In this document: positions 1-14,100 of the stretch, piece by piece | Position numbering within the stretch: position 1 is the stretch's first letter | How the letters are laid out: the number at the start of each line of letters is the position of its first letter | Assembly: GCF_037975245.1 (NCBI RefSeq) | Contig: NC_092568.1 | Span: 24,411,501 to 24,475,500 of the forward strand | Reading direction: 5' to 3' | Length of the DNA: 64,000 bases | Source of the DNA: Apostichopus japonicus | Lineage: Eukaryota; Echinodermata; Holothuroidea; Aspidochirotida; Stichopodidae | The notes under the pieces: generated by a model | What the model was told of the DNA's origin: nothing | Database searches by the model: none | What the model saw: the letters and a program-made list of their open reading frames with translations, nothing else | Program-made: the position numbers and the translations under genes

Positions 1-1929
1 TTGCAAACTGTCTCAAAGCACAGATGTGAAAACCATTAATTTATATTTTCATAAGCACTGATGAAAAAAACTGAAAGACATTTATGTTAGTACGAAAATG
101 ATGACACACCCGTAATAAGGGACCTCGTCCCAGCATGTTTTGTTTGCGATCCACTCCCTGTGGCATGCAACAAGAAAACAAAAACAAAAGAATGAACAGG
201 ATGTAAATATGAGTATTGAGAATATTAGTCCATGAGTTAAACCACATGACACATAAGTTAGTTGGCATTAAATATAAATACATCATTAGTAAAACAACAC
301 CAGCCGAGAGCATTTGCAGCGTTAACTCTTTCAATTAACTGGTCTACTGCCCTCTACTACTGCCACCAGTCTCCTGGGCTTAGTGCCATTTTGTGGCAGC
401 AGCCTCAGTGTTCTTTCTATTCTGATCATGGTACCTGCACATTCATTCAAGCCACTTTTATCACTGTCCAAAAAAGACTTTCTGGAACCAAATTACTACC
501 TATAAATCCATTTGATAAGGACATGGATGAATTGTTTGATCATAAAATTTAACATTGTTTGCTCCAGGTGAAACATGTTAAGTGTTGCATGTTGTGAAAT
601 ACTTATCAGTACAGAAGACTGCAAAGCTTTGACATTACTTTGGGTGTAGCTAACAAAATCAATCAATAGGCTATACGAAGGCAGGGCTACCAAGGCAGGG
701 CTACGAAGGCAGGGCTATACGAAGGCATATCAATTTTTGACCAAATACTGAAAATAATAATTTCACTTTGTTTTTGTCATATAAGCACAGCTAAAGTGCA
801 ATTCTTCTCACCATTAACCCAAACCCCTGCACAGAGATGACACACTGTATCAGTAACAGTGACAACAGTGTTCTGAATTATGTCAACAGAGGTCACTTCC
901 TCAGATCCAGTTCATGAGGTACAACACCATGTGTTATTGTTAGGTATGTTAGTTGCATAACACAATACAAACAATGTATTAGTAAAATGGTTTAATAAAC
1001 AGGTAGCATATAGACAGATCCCACAATGGTCATTGCCCAAATCTCAGTTAAAACCTTCCAGTTTACAGCCAAACTATCATATAAACAGCTCAATGGGATC
1101 CTGTTACAGACTTGGTCCAAGTCCCAAAACCACAATCAAATATCTAACAGGACCCCACTATAATAGATGCTCCAAGTCCCAGCTGAAAAAAATTCATTAT
1201 AAAAAACACTGGCTGCATTATGGGCTCTCTAAGGCTCCAATTCCAAAAAGCTTACTGCAAACCAAAGCTTAAATCTACACACACAGTTAGCTTGTAGTTT
1301 ATTGATGTAATAAACCTCATGTTCAGTTTTGTAAGATCACAGAGGTTAATGCTACCACAGATAATAATACAGCAACACTACAGTTAACAGCTTTAAATGA
1401 AAACCTAGAGAAAATAAAAGAACCCAGAGTGGGACAGAATAAATCAGAAATGAAAAAATATAACCCGAAAAGAAACAGCCACAGCAAAGTAAGCTACAAC
1501 AAATGCCAAATTCATCCAAACATTTCTTTCGTTTGAAAATTGTTAATTGACGGATATCAAAATGATGTTATGACAACCTGTGACATCATGTCTCAACAAT
1601 TTCCTTTAAAAGTTTCAAACCCAGTGGTTGGCATTTCATGATACATTCATAATAACAGCTCCTACCGGGTGGGGGGGTTCCTATCGGATCAACTCATTTC
1701 CCTTCACTTCACTGATGCATTGCTATAGGCTTGAAGTAACTAATTACATACACTGTTTGCATTACATTGCATACATTATTTATATAAATTGCAACAGAGT
1801 GTGTAACATCTACAACATAGTGTGTAACACATAAGTGCCATCTTCCTCCTGGGGCTAACATTCGCTAAGAAGTTAGTTAATATCTAATATTAAATCGATT
1901 AAATATTAAATCCAAATTGATAAGTTTAC
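1..1929 (-). other. Part of the intron before the final GUK exon(s)
   Basis: No GUK C-terminal sequence is visible on the minus strand here, so the last exon(s) lie beyond the window. It holds a small tandem repeat at 671-727 and otherwise unremarkable AT-rich sequence. Confidence 0.7.
671..727. repeat. Short tandem repeat, GAAGGCAGGGCTA unit
   Basis: Three to four copies of a 13-17 bp unit (ctatacGAAGGCAGGGCTA, ccaaggcagggcta, cgaaggcagggcta) lie head to tail in the intron. Confidence 0.85.
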
Positions 1930-2132
1930 CTGAGGATGAAGGTTCAATATGCATATGCGTCCTTCGTTAACAACCGACGAGATGGACTCCAAGCTGATCC
2001 CGTAGAGGTTTTTACCAAACTCTCCATATTCTACAAACTTGCCGGCTGCAATGTCCAGTTCAAACTGGTGCTTTGTGGTGAAGTGGTAGTCCATACCATC
2101 TATTTCATGGTTCTTCCGAGACCTGCTGGTAT
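1930..2132 (-). CDS. MPP5: Exon 15: GUK-like domain, second part, last exon visible
   Basis: 203 nt, phase 1 in, 0 out: acceptor tttttccataag, donor CCTCAG/gtaaac. It encodes [36 protein letters not shown], then [17 protein letters not shown] and ICILNLHPQ. It corresponds to human [31 protein letters not shown]. The domain needs about 80 more residues (the TLRNSDLKPY region to the end), which are not found to the left within the window. Confidence 0.95.
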
Positions 2133-5100
2133 CTTATGGAAAAACCAAGAGACAGATAGGGGTATTACTTACTGCGTTTATTCAGAACACAACAAAGAGA
2201 TGGCGACAATCACATTTCCAATGGTTCGAAGAAACGACAACCTTCCCTTTGACAATGTCATTTCCTTTCTGGCTCAGTCATCAAACTTTAACGGATCAAT
2301 TTAGGGGTCGGATCCCAATTATTACCAGCTAACGTTCTCTGATTTGGAAAAAAAAACAATCCTGAATGATATCAAGGTGCGATCAATTGCAACCACGAGA
2401 GAAACCAAATCTTGGTCGCTATTTAAAATATTTGAAAATAATCCCTGAAACAAATCAAACCAGCTGCTTTCATGGACTGGCCTTAACTTACGAGGCACCG
2501 CTGCTTTATACGTCGTGTCATCCTCCAGCAGTTTCCGCTTTAGTTCGTTGATACCGACGCTCGGCGGCCCCACTAGAACGATGGGCCTCTTACGCTCTGG
2601 ATTGGCATAGTATATCCCGACTTCTTCATATAATTCCAGCTCGTCTGAGTCGTCATCTGTCGAGGTTAAACGAAACGACAACAATCTTCCATTAAGCTGG
2701 TGCTCCAAAGTCAGGCATTAGTTCTCTGACACTTTCTGATATGCAATGCCTTTAGGCTGGCATGAAATATCATCAACATTTTAACCAGCACTCTAAGTAA
2801 AGAAAATGGTCACTAATAATCTGTCCTGTCCAAATGGCTGGGGAGGCTCTGTTGGTGTATCACAAACCTTGTATTCCTGAAATCACTTGTTTCAGTCCTA
2901 TTCACACCACAATATCTTTGCCTTAAGCTCCAATATTAATAAAAAATAAAAGCAATAATTCATTTTTTTAGTGGAAATACTTTATTGTGAAATGTCCTGG
3001 TGAAATGGATATTGAAATCCTACATGTACTAATTTTTCCTGTTGTTGGTAGCTGAAGTTGTAATTAATTGTATCAAACAATGCACTGAAGGTCACGTTTG
3101 ACATGAAAAATTGATCAAATGTTTTGTTTTCTCTATTTCTGCTTGAATACATTGAGCTTGGATTGCGTCCAGTTCAACATTACATGAGGAGGTTGTGACG
3201 TTTATACAATGGCAGTAAACATGGACTAATCACAGTTTATAATCATTCATTTTTCTAAAATTGCAAATTGTTTCCATTTTGCCAGCGTACATATATAACA
3301 TCACACATTTTTGTTTCAAGTTCACTTTGGTAGAAAGTCTATCAAACTTGAAAATGTTAGTACATCAAAAACTGACATATCAGGACCAAAATTTCACCGG
3401 GATGCTAAAAACTATGCTCTTCCTTGTACATGTGCAAAGAAATATTATATCCATATTATTCATTAAAATTGTCTATACTTCAATTGTTAAATAAACCTTC
3501 TAGAATCTAAAACTCCACAGGTTTTCCTGATACTTACCATCTGCATAGGCGTCATAGGGGTTCTTCTTTTTCTTCTTCTTCTTATTCTTCTTGTTTTTGC
3601 TACATCTGCATCCTCTCTTTGGTTCATCGTCATCGGGCAATGTCTTCTTCATCGCTTCTCGACTAAGAACAGAGAGAAAGACGGAAGCTGCTATGGTGAA
3701 ACACGACTAACTTGATGGCTACTTCAAGTTTAATAAACATAAATCTTGTTGCTTTAGACCTGCCACAAGAGAGTTGATATTATCCCTTGTAATGACCTTG
3801 AAAACACCTTAGTTGGCACTCCACTGTGCATATCAATGATTTAAAATAAATATGTGGCCATTTATCAATACCAAGTACCTGCTGACAAATATATCTCTTG
3901 TTGTATGTCAATGATGTAATGAAAAAACTGCATAATTTACTTATTAAAAACCCACCTCAGTACCCTCCCCCCCCCTTCCCCAAACACTCTACAACTGCCA
4001 ACAGTAAAATTCCTGTCAATTGAACCCCTACGTAATATTGGAAATTTTTATTACTAATTACATAATTAGTTTCATTATTCATATTATGTTTGTTTTGAAT
4101 ATTTTATCGTCTGACCCAGAATGCCAATGTTATTTGACCACTACCCCAAAACGCAATCCTTCCTTAAACAACTGCTGGTGCTTACACCATGTGTCATGGT
4201 TCCAAAAATACCATCAGTCTTCCACCATAGTTTCAAGACCCTCCCATGCCACTTCTCTCTCCCCCCCCCTTTTTCAATTTACTTTTCTCTCCTCACCTTC
4301 CCAATTTATCAGTTTGTTATTGTGTCCTTTCCAGTACCAAAGCTAGTAAATGTATAAACAGAGATTCCCAAACAATGAAGGTGTTTATGATACCACAAGC
4401 TTGTGGAAGTTTGTGGAGTGTTGGATATAAGCCAAAACTTGTTGCTGTGGATAAGGTGAACTTATCTACTCTTTATATGAGCATAACAAAGCATTCTTTC
4501 AATTATCCTTGAATTCTATGAAATCATTCAAGTGAAGCCACAAGAAGGTTCTTTGTTTACCTACACCTTACCTTTCATTCTCAAATACCTTCCAAATATT
4601 CTGTAATAATCTATGACAAACTTGTTGACTTGATCTCTGCATGAACACTAAGTCCACAGCTAAACTATTGTATTTTATCTATTTTGTAAGTTAGAGTGAC
4701 AAAGGCATGCAGACAATGCATGTGTAAATTTGGTTCACAAGGTAAGGTAAGGAATCTGTTAGCATGTTTAGCCGTACAGAACTTTTCACGATAATCGTTG
4801 TTCGATGAAGAATGCTCTGAAACAAACTTAACATCCTTATTTTATCAAACGTTTAGGGTGTATTGCTCATTCATTAACAGCATTATAACTGTTAAAACAG
4901 CAACAGTCACACATCTAACTTGATTTCACAACGGGGGGAATATTTTATAATATATTATTATATAATATTATATATAATATATTATAACAGAGCAATTCTT
5001 GCTGCCACAACTTCTGCCACAGTTGGACAAATTGTTAATAATATTGATATTTATGAATATGAGGTATTCCAAAAAGAAAATTCTTTGAGTTACTTTCACA

Positions 5101-8100
5101 AAAGTACTTACTTAATTATTCAAGTAATTACTTGAATATTTGAGAAAGTAGAAGATAATCTCATACATCCACCCAAGTCCAATATGTTTTTTGGGTAATC
5201 TACTTATAAAATACTTCACCCAAAAATATACTTCACCCAAAAATATACTTCACCCAAAATACTTCACCCAAATACTTCACCCAAAATACTTCACCCAAAA
5301 ACAACCACATTGGGAACATTTCTTAACTGAATCATACCAAACTATTTCTTGAACTTTTAACTGGACCATCATCATTATGTTTTTAGATACCAAGATTAAC
5401 TGGGCAGTACATATGGGTTGTACAGTACAGTGTACAGTACAGTGTACAGTACAGTGTGCAGTGTACAGTACAGTGTACAGTACAGAGTAGAACTAGCGTA
5501 CAGTACAGCGTACAGTGCAGTGTACAGTACAGTGTACAGTACAGTGTAAAGTACAGTACAGTGTACAGTACAGTGTACAGTACAGTGTGCAGTGTACAGT
5601 ACAGTGTACAGTACAGAGTAGAACTAGCGTACAGTACAGCGTACAGTGCAGTGTACAGTGCAGTGTACAGTACAGTGTACAGTACAGTACAGTGTACAGT
5701 ACAGTGTACAGTACAGTGTGCAGTGTACAGTACAGTACAGAGTAGAACTAGCGTACAGTACAGTGTACAGTACAGTGTGCAGTGTACAGTACAGTACAGA
5801 GTAGAACTAGCGTACAGTACAGTGTACAGTGCAGTGTACAGTACAGTGTGCAGTGCAGTGTACAGTACAGTGTACAATACAGTGTACAGTACAGTGTACA
5901 TTTAGTGTAAAGTACAGTGTACAGTACAGTGTGCAGTGCAGTGTACAGTACAGTGTACAATACAGTGTACAGTACAGTGTACATTTAGTGTAAAGTACAG
6001 TGTACAGTACAGTGTACAGTACAGTGTACAGTACAGGGTGCAGTGTACAGTACAGAGTAGAACTAGCATACAGTACAGTGTACAGTGCAGTGTACAGTAC
6101 AGTGTGCAGTGCAGTGTACAGTACAGTGTACAATACAGTGTGCAGTACAGTGTACAGTGCAGTGTACAGTACAGTGTGCAGTGTACAGTACAGTGTACAG
6201 TACAGAGTAGAACTAGCGTACAGTACAGTGTACAGTGCAGTGTACAGTACAGTGTGCAGTGCAGTGTACAGTACAGTGTACAATACAGTGTGCAGTACAG
6301 TGTACAGTGCAGTGTACAGTGCAGTACAGTGTACAGTACACATATGCAGTACACATGGCTTCAAATAGAAGATATCACTGATGGAAAATCTGGCAATGCT
6401 CTTCAAGGTGTGCTGTTACTTCCTTCCCTTAATACCAACACTGAGTTGCTTGTAGACGTGGCTTGAGAAATGGAAATCACTGACACAATATCTGCTACCA
6501 CCTTCCATGTTTGCTGACATCCTGCCTTCCCCATCCCACCTCCCCTCCAACCTACCGAGAAGACAGAAGCTAAGCTCAAGCTGCAGGGAGAAAATGTTCC
6601 GTTTTCGTTACGGCATATTGACCATTACCATTTTTTTAATGGCTGTTTCATCTCACAGGTCAGGATCTGAGTTAAAAAAATTCAACAGCACTTAATCCTC
6701 TCATCAATTCTTCATCTTACCTCTCTTTTCTTGTGTCTATTTTTACTCATATTCATTGCTTTTACTGCTCATCAATCAGTGTCTCTTAATGTGTTGTTAA
6801 CTCTGTCTTCGTTTGATTCCCTCCTACCTATCATATATTTACCTACGCAGGCTTTTTTGGCGGTAGTATAAGCAGTTTGTTGACAGTGTTTTTCTCTCTT
6901 TAATAAATTCCAATCTGAAATAGCTGTAACTTACTTCATCTGGAAACCTTTACTGGGAATGAGTCCTGCTAATGACTGGTCATCTTCTCCATCTCTGTGT
7001 GCCTGCCACCAATTAGAATCCTCTTGGTTGATTATGTGTAAAATATCTCCCTTATCAAAGGACAGACCGAGCTCCTTGCACGGAATGTACATGTCATCTT
7101 CGGGATCGTACTTGAAGAGCGCCTTCACGTGAACCTGACGCGGGTAAAGACAAAAATACTCGAGTTTGAAAATTCACCATTTTATATAATCTGTCATAAT
7201 AAATACTTCCTGACAAGCCACATTTTCTTCTCAAAAACAAATGCATTTTTCTCAATAAGGAGTGAGATGTTCTAGAATAAGTTGCCAGATAGCAACATAG
7301 CATATGTTGGTCTTCCATTTAAGTGCCAGGCACTGGGTTAATGACCCATCCCTATGCCTGCATCACATTTTTTTCATTTTTAAATTCTTTTGCCCCAATT
7401 TCAAGGTGTCAAGATCAGCTACTCTATGAAGCTGTCTTACAGTAAAAACATTATTAATGTAGTTTTACAATCTTTACGTAACACCACCAGCATCATACAG
7501 TCTTGGATGTATTAGAGGGACTATATATCAGCTTCAAGTGCCAACACCAACCATCACCCAATCCCCTCCCTCCACACCCCTTCCCTCCCCTACCCACAAG
7601 TCATGGGGGGGACTGTCAAGTGTTGTAGTTCCCATCACCTGGACCCCAAGAAAGCTGATTTTCTGGCAATTAAAAATTGGTTCATTGGATATCTTACCAT
7701 ATTTCTTGCAGAAGTGGTTGCAACTGGTGGCTGTTGTGGAGTAACAATGTCTCTAGCGGGAATTACACGGAATGTTATTGTACCATTCACATCAGCCTAA
7801 AAGTGGGAAAATGAAAAGAGTGGTCGAAGACATGCAAAAATTTTAGATATAGGCCAACAAACTCTGTCAGGTAATGACTAGAAGAAAACCATAACATATA
7901 CCTTGAGGAAGGGGAGTGGGTAGGGTGAGTGCAAAGGGGAGGAAGAGGAAAGGGAGTGGGAGTTGGAGGGGAAGGGAAGGGAAGGGTGGTAGAAGGTGAG
8001 GAAGGGTGCATCATGAGTCACTTAAACCCTCCAATAAGCACATTTCCCTCGTAATAATACTTAACCAAACAACGTTTGAGCGAACATGGCGGACACACAT

Positions 8101-11100
8101 CACATAGAGCGTGTCATACTACCTGTCTTGTCCTTAACTGTAGCAGGAAATCTCTTCCAATTTCAATTTCCAGTTCATGACAAAGTGAGTTTTTTATATA
8201 GTTCTTTTTCATACTCCCCCCCCCCTCCCTTCCTTAATAATAAGAATATAAATATATCAATGAAAGTGGAGAAAATTATTCATCAGATAGATGAATACTT
8301 CATTTACCAAACTTCAGAATGGAATAGACAACTTTTGGACCAGGGTACAGATTTTTACACTTGTTCTCCCACTCTTCCCAGTGTTCTTAGTACTTATAAA
8401 ATAATGAAACACTATAAAACATTTAGACACAGAAAGTGGAATCATCCTTCTTCTTCATCACCTTTTGACCTTAAAGGGATAATATTCCAGTGATTACAAC
8501 CCACTTTTAAAGTGACAATGGCTGCAAATAAATGAACTGTTTTCCCCACCTTTCCCACTATGGCATGTCAGTACTGACATCTATGCCTACAGACATCCTC
8601 CTTAAGCGCGCATTCAAGGTGAATTCAAGCAAAATTTATCTGGTGAATCTTAACGACCATTTTAGCTCTAAATGAAAGAAAGAACTGCTCACCAGCATGT
8701 CTGATATTTCGTCCACGCTTTTGCCGTTAACATCCATGCCGTTGATTTCCAGGATCCGGTCTCCTTCGTGTAAGAGTCCGGTCTTTTCAGCCATGCCACC
8801 TTTGATGATTCTACCGATGATAACCTCCTCATTGTCGTTGACAATCGTCGCACCCTGAATGAGGAATATCGGAATATAATTCATTCGACTAGAACAGTCT
8901 CTAAAAGCTCTTTCATAACTGCAGAGATTCTGAAAATGTCAAGCTTGTGGACATATTTTTCATGAAACACCAGGAACAAACGCTCAATTCTGGGTCTGGC
9001 TAGGTTGTTAATTACAAAACTTATCTACCTACTTTTTGAGATAACATGAGCAAGAAAAGCGGCACTCTTACCTTGAAAAGAAGGGCAGCAAAGTAAGGGT
9101 CATTGGAGGCAAGGTTCTAACCAAGACCCCCCACCCCCCCCCCCCTCCTCCCGCTTCCTCATCCCATTGCCAAATTTGTAACACCAGTTTTTAATGCATG
9201 GAAACTCAAACTTTACAAGCTCTATTGAAGAACTTATCAAACAACTACACACTAAGTACTACAGTTTGTCTGAGAATCTTAACATTTCAGGTTTGCTTCA
9301 ACCTCTTTCTCTATATTAACAAATTCAGTCCTACCTAGCATCCTACATTTGATGACAATCCATCAACAACAAAGTTTGTCAGCTGTTTAAATCTATTAAA
9401 GACAGTTATACATTAATCCCACAGCTTATGTCTGGGTTCCATTTCTGTTTTCTTCACTTGTAAAAGATCAACCGCCCCCCCTCCCCCCGCCCGCACAAAA
9501 AAAGGAGGTCAGACTAGAGTGGCCCGTATCTAGTAAACCAATTTCATGGGAAGAAGGTGTCAAGTTAACTGCTAATACACAAGTAAAACCTGCAGAAGTG
9601 ATCAGTAAATTTAAATCATAAAGTCGACATACAGCGTTGTGATTCATTGCTGCACTTCAGACAAACAAGTCTAATGTAAACTGTGCACACAAGGTTCTTT
9701 CACTTAATTAGGTACTGTACTTCCACCTTTCCATGTATGAAGTTCATCCAAGCTTATAACTTTGGAGTTGCTATTGCTATTACAACTTGTCAGACTTTTA
9801 CCTATGGTGACACCAAACTACCTTTGATCTCTCTGAAAAACAACAGGATTCTTGTACTCACCGAGGTGGACCCACTTTCTGAGTTTTAAGTTCATCGAAC
9901 CTATGCTTTTGAAGTTATATAGTTTCCAAGGTTTTTAGACTTTGACCTCTGATGATCTCAAATGGCCTTTGACCGCCACAGATAACTGTATGGTTTTTTC
10001 CACTCACTAAGATACACTCACATACCCATATGAATTTGACCTACCATGAACATGTTGAGTTTACAAGCCAAGGCATCACACACACACAGACACAGACACA
10101 CAGGTGTGTTTTACATTCAGACCGAGGACCCCATTTTTTTTTCATTGTTCAAATCCACGTACCAACCTTAACAATACCCCATAACAATAGAATTCTTGCG
10201 AGGACGTGGTGATTCTTTAGAAATCACATCCGAGGACCTGGGAATTCTTTGTTCAAGTCCTCGGTCAGAATACAAAACAAGTGCATATGTACACACACAC
10301 AATCACCACTATATAGGTTCCTTTTGCCTTCAGCAAGGAATAAAACAAGAAAACACAAGCTAACCACTCACCAATGGATTGCCGGCTTTGTCGATCCTGA
10401 TGATCCGATCCGGTCCATCTGTGACAGGAACCACTTGCCTGGGTGTGGCTGCAGCCGCTGCAGCTGCTGTGGCTACTACTACCTTTCCTGATTCTCCTGG
10501 TTTGACCGGGGAATGTCTTTGCTGGTGATGCTGGACTGGATCTCTGTTCGCTATTTGGTCATGGGCATGAAGCAGGGCCTACATAATGTAACAAAACAAA
10601 GAAATGGTCACATGACTTGTGGGAGCCAATTACATATTATTATTAATTTTAAAAGCAGCTACAAGGCCCTTTCAACGTTGTATTGTATTGTTTAAATTTC
10701 TTGTTAACCTTATACTGCAGCTTTTTTAATCACTGGTTCATTGTCTTGTGGTGTGCATGGTGAGCGGAGGAGGGGTAGGGGGAGGGGGATGTTTGGTAAT
10801 GGTTCTTTAATAGAATAATCTGTTGCTTACTGTTGTCTTTCTTCTAGTTCAAAACTTCTCAAAGCTTGTTCTTTGGCTTGTCCAGGGGGAATTAAAAGCC
10901 CCCAAAACTTGTGAAATAAACATGATATCAATTAACATTGAAATGAGTACTCACAGTGCAATATTAACATTATTTATACAGTATGAAGTATATACCTTGC
11001 ATGTTATTGCATATTAGCTGGCACGTTGACTTCTACTACACCAGCACTCTCTTCCATACTGTTATTGCACACAAGGCACTTTGTTATTCACAATTTACAT

Positions 11101-14100
11101 TCAGAATTAATCACACACAGTGTGTTCAGTGTTAATTATTCACTACTTAATGTTCCTTCATTGGGTGGGAACGGCACAGATTGACGAATGTGTAAATCAT
11201 CGTAATCCTGTAACAAACGGAACTGTCAAGTATCGACAAAATGTAGTAAATTAGAAAACAAAGTCTACATTTGCTGTAAATCTTATGAACAAAACTTATT
11301 CGCCAAAATGTCTATTTTTTCTATGTAGTACCCACTGGGCTGTTGGAATTTTCAATACAGGGTTTGCATGTAACCTAAACACTGCAAATTGCAGTAAGCC
11401 AATAAATGCACAGCATACAACATTGTCCATCAGTCGAGTATTTTGACATCATTTGACATTATTAAAACTACTCTCCTTTTGGAAACTGGTAAGCAGATAC
11501 CATGTACAGTAGGATGTCTATAAAAACAAGTTATAATAACCTTTGACACAGCCATAACAAGATAAACCTCTAGAGTGGCTCTATTTAAACAAAGATGACA
11601 GCTCGACTCATCTTGCAGATATATGTGATATATTTTACAGCTGGATATTGTGGTGAAGTATCTCTCATATGTTTGTTTTATGTTTTGCTTCATTGCAATA
11701 CATTTCATGAATTCACCTGATCCAATTTCCATCTCTAATACCCCCCCCCACAGGAAAGAAAAAAAGACCTGACATATTTTTTCAAATAGTCAGCATTCTT
11801 TTGGCTTGAATGCTCATTAATAACAAACAACCTTGAAAGAAATATGTTACAAATAATCTGTATAAAATTGTCTTCATTTATTTGTATTAAGTTGTACATA
11901 AAATGTATATATGAAGGCTCACTTCCAAATGTCTACCTAACATTTGTGGGGGAAAATGTTTACAAATAGTTGTAATTGTATATTGAAAGTTTGGCAACAT
12001 TGAAAATGATCACACACTCAAAATTACCACAAAGACTGCGGCTCATGAATTGCTGTTGGGTTATTGTTGGAAGTCATGTTGATCAAAACAAAACAGATTG
12101 CCAAAATGCAAAGTACTTTCCTACATCTCAATTGTACAAAATTTATGTAACACATATGAAACTCCAATCATACCACTACAAGGCATATAATTTACCTAAA
12201 TCTGTAAACTCTCCAAACACAAGAGCCCAAGGGCACTGTGGTTCCTTGCTTGGGGTATATGACAATACACATAATATTATCAAGCAAGATTAGGCTCAAA
12301 TAGTCCTAGTAATTGTGGTCCTACATGTTCCCATAATGTAACCAACACTATAGCCAACACTTTTGTGATCACAATATGTGATCGGATTTTTGATCAAAAG
12401 GCACTTTTGAGATCTAAATATGGCATCGAAAATGTAAGAAATATATGAGACCTACAAGCGTGTCAACAGATATGATAACATTGGTGACCTCAGATGACAT
12501 GACCTTTAAGTTTCAAAATGTTCCACCACCCCATTCACAACTTGTCCCAAAATATTAACCATGTCACACCTTGGCATTGAGATTTAATTGCATTAAATGT
12601 CTAAAAATTAACTTTGAACTTGTATACATAACTTCACACACAAAAGGTCACCCGGAGGTCAACCAATTGACATTTTTGATCGGTGAGACCTAAATAGAGC
12701 ATGACTGTAAAAATTCAAACATTTTTTCTTTGCCCATTTTCTCCCCCCAAAATACTACTTTTTTAACATTAGCTGACCTTTGGTGACCTTGTATCACATG
12801 ACCGTTAAGTTTGAAAATATTCCCCTATACCACTTGCAACTACTCCAAAAATATCAACCTTGTCACACCTTGGAACTGGGAGTTATTGCACTAAATGTGT
12901 GAAAATTAACTTTGACCTCATATAACTTCGCACACGAAGGTCACACAGGGGTCAACCCATTGACATTTATGATCAAAAGGTACCTTTGACATCTGAAAAT
13001 ATCATCGAAACTGTAAAAATCCACAAAACACGAAAAGGTCACCAGAGGTCAAATTGAGGTCAAGTGTCACCCAGATGCGGGTCGACAATTGGATTACATT
13101 GAAGCAACTCCCAACCCTAAAGGACAATTTGTTCTCAAGTTATCGCAAAAATAATAGTTTTTATCATTAATTGACCTTTGGTGACCTTGTATCACATGAC
13201 CGTTAAGTTTGAAAATATTCCCCTATACCATTTGCAACTGCTCCAAAAATATCAACCTTGTCACACCTTGGATCTGGGAGTTATTGCATTAAACGTCTGA
13301 AAATTAACTTTGACCTCATATAACTTCGCACACGAAGGTCACACGGGGGTCAACCCATTAACATTTATGATCAGAAGGTACCTTTAACATCTGAAAATAG
13401 CATCGAAACTGTAAAAATCCACAAAACACGAAAAGGTCACCAGAGGTCAAATTGAGGTCAAGGGTCACCCAGATGCGGGTCGATAATTGGATTACATTGA
13501 AGCAACTCCCAACCCTAAAGGACAATTTGTTCTCAAGTTATCGCAAAAATACTAGTTTTTTATCATTAATTGACCTTTGGTGACCTCGGATCACATGACC
13601 GTTAAGTTTGAAAATATTCCCCTATACCATTTGCAACTTGTCTCAAAATATCAACTGTGTATCACCTTGGCACTGGGAGTTATTACACTAAATGTCTGAA
13701 AATTAACTTTGACCTCATATAACTTAACATACAAAGGTCACCTTGGGTCAACTTATTGACATTATTGATTGATGGGACCTAAATAGAGCATCAAACTATA
13801 CAAATTCAAACTTTTTTTTCTTTGCCCATTTTCTACCCCCAAAATACTAGTTTTTTAACATTAATTGACCTTTGGTGACCTCGGATCACATGACCGTTAA
13901 GTTTGAAAATATTCCCCTATACCATTTGCAACTTGTCCAAAAATATCAACCATGTCACACCTTGGAACTGGGAGTTGTTGCATTAAATGTTTGAAAATTA
14001 ACTTTGACCTCATATAACTTCGCACACGAAGGTCACACGGGTGTCAACCAATTGACATTTTTGATCGGAGGGTACCTTTGATATCCAAATCTAGCATCAA

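Larger units (their letters stand above)
3663..6934 (-). other. Intron 12, holding two minisatellites
   Basis: It contains an AT-rich self-complementary stretch (about 4940-4987), the TACTTCACCCAAAA minisatellite and the large GTAC-rich array. The array translates open in several frames on both strands only because its unit lacks stops; these are not genes. Confidence 0.85.

Noticed and set aside
1936-2304. 122-codon plus-strand frame over the GUK exon
   Set aside because: Antisense shadow of exon 15; the minus strand matches PALS1 residue by residue and is spliced.
5383-6466. Long open frames on both strands ([16 protein letters not shown] type proteins)
   Set aside because: They are translations of the GTAC minisatellite, whose unit has no stop codon in several frames; no gene signals.
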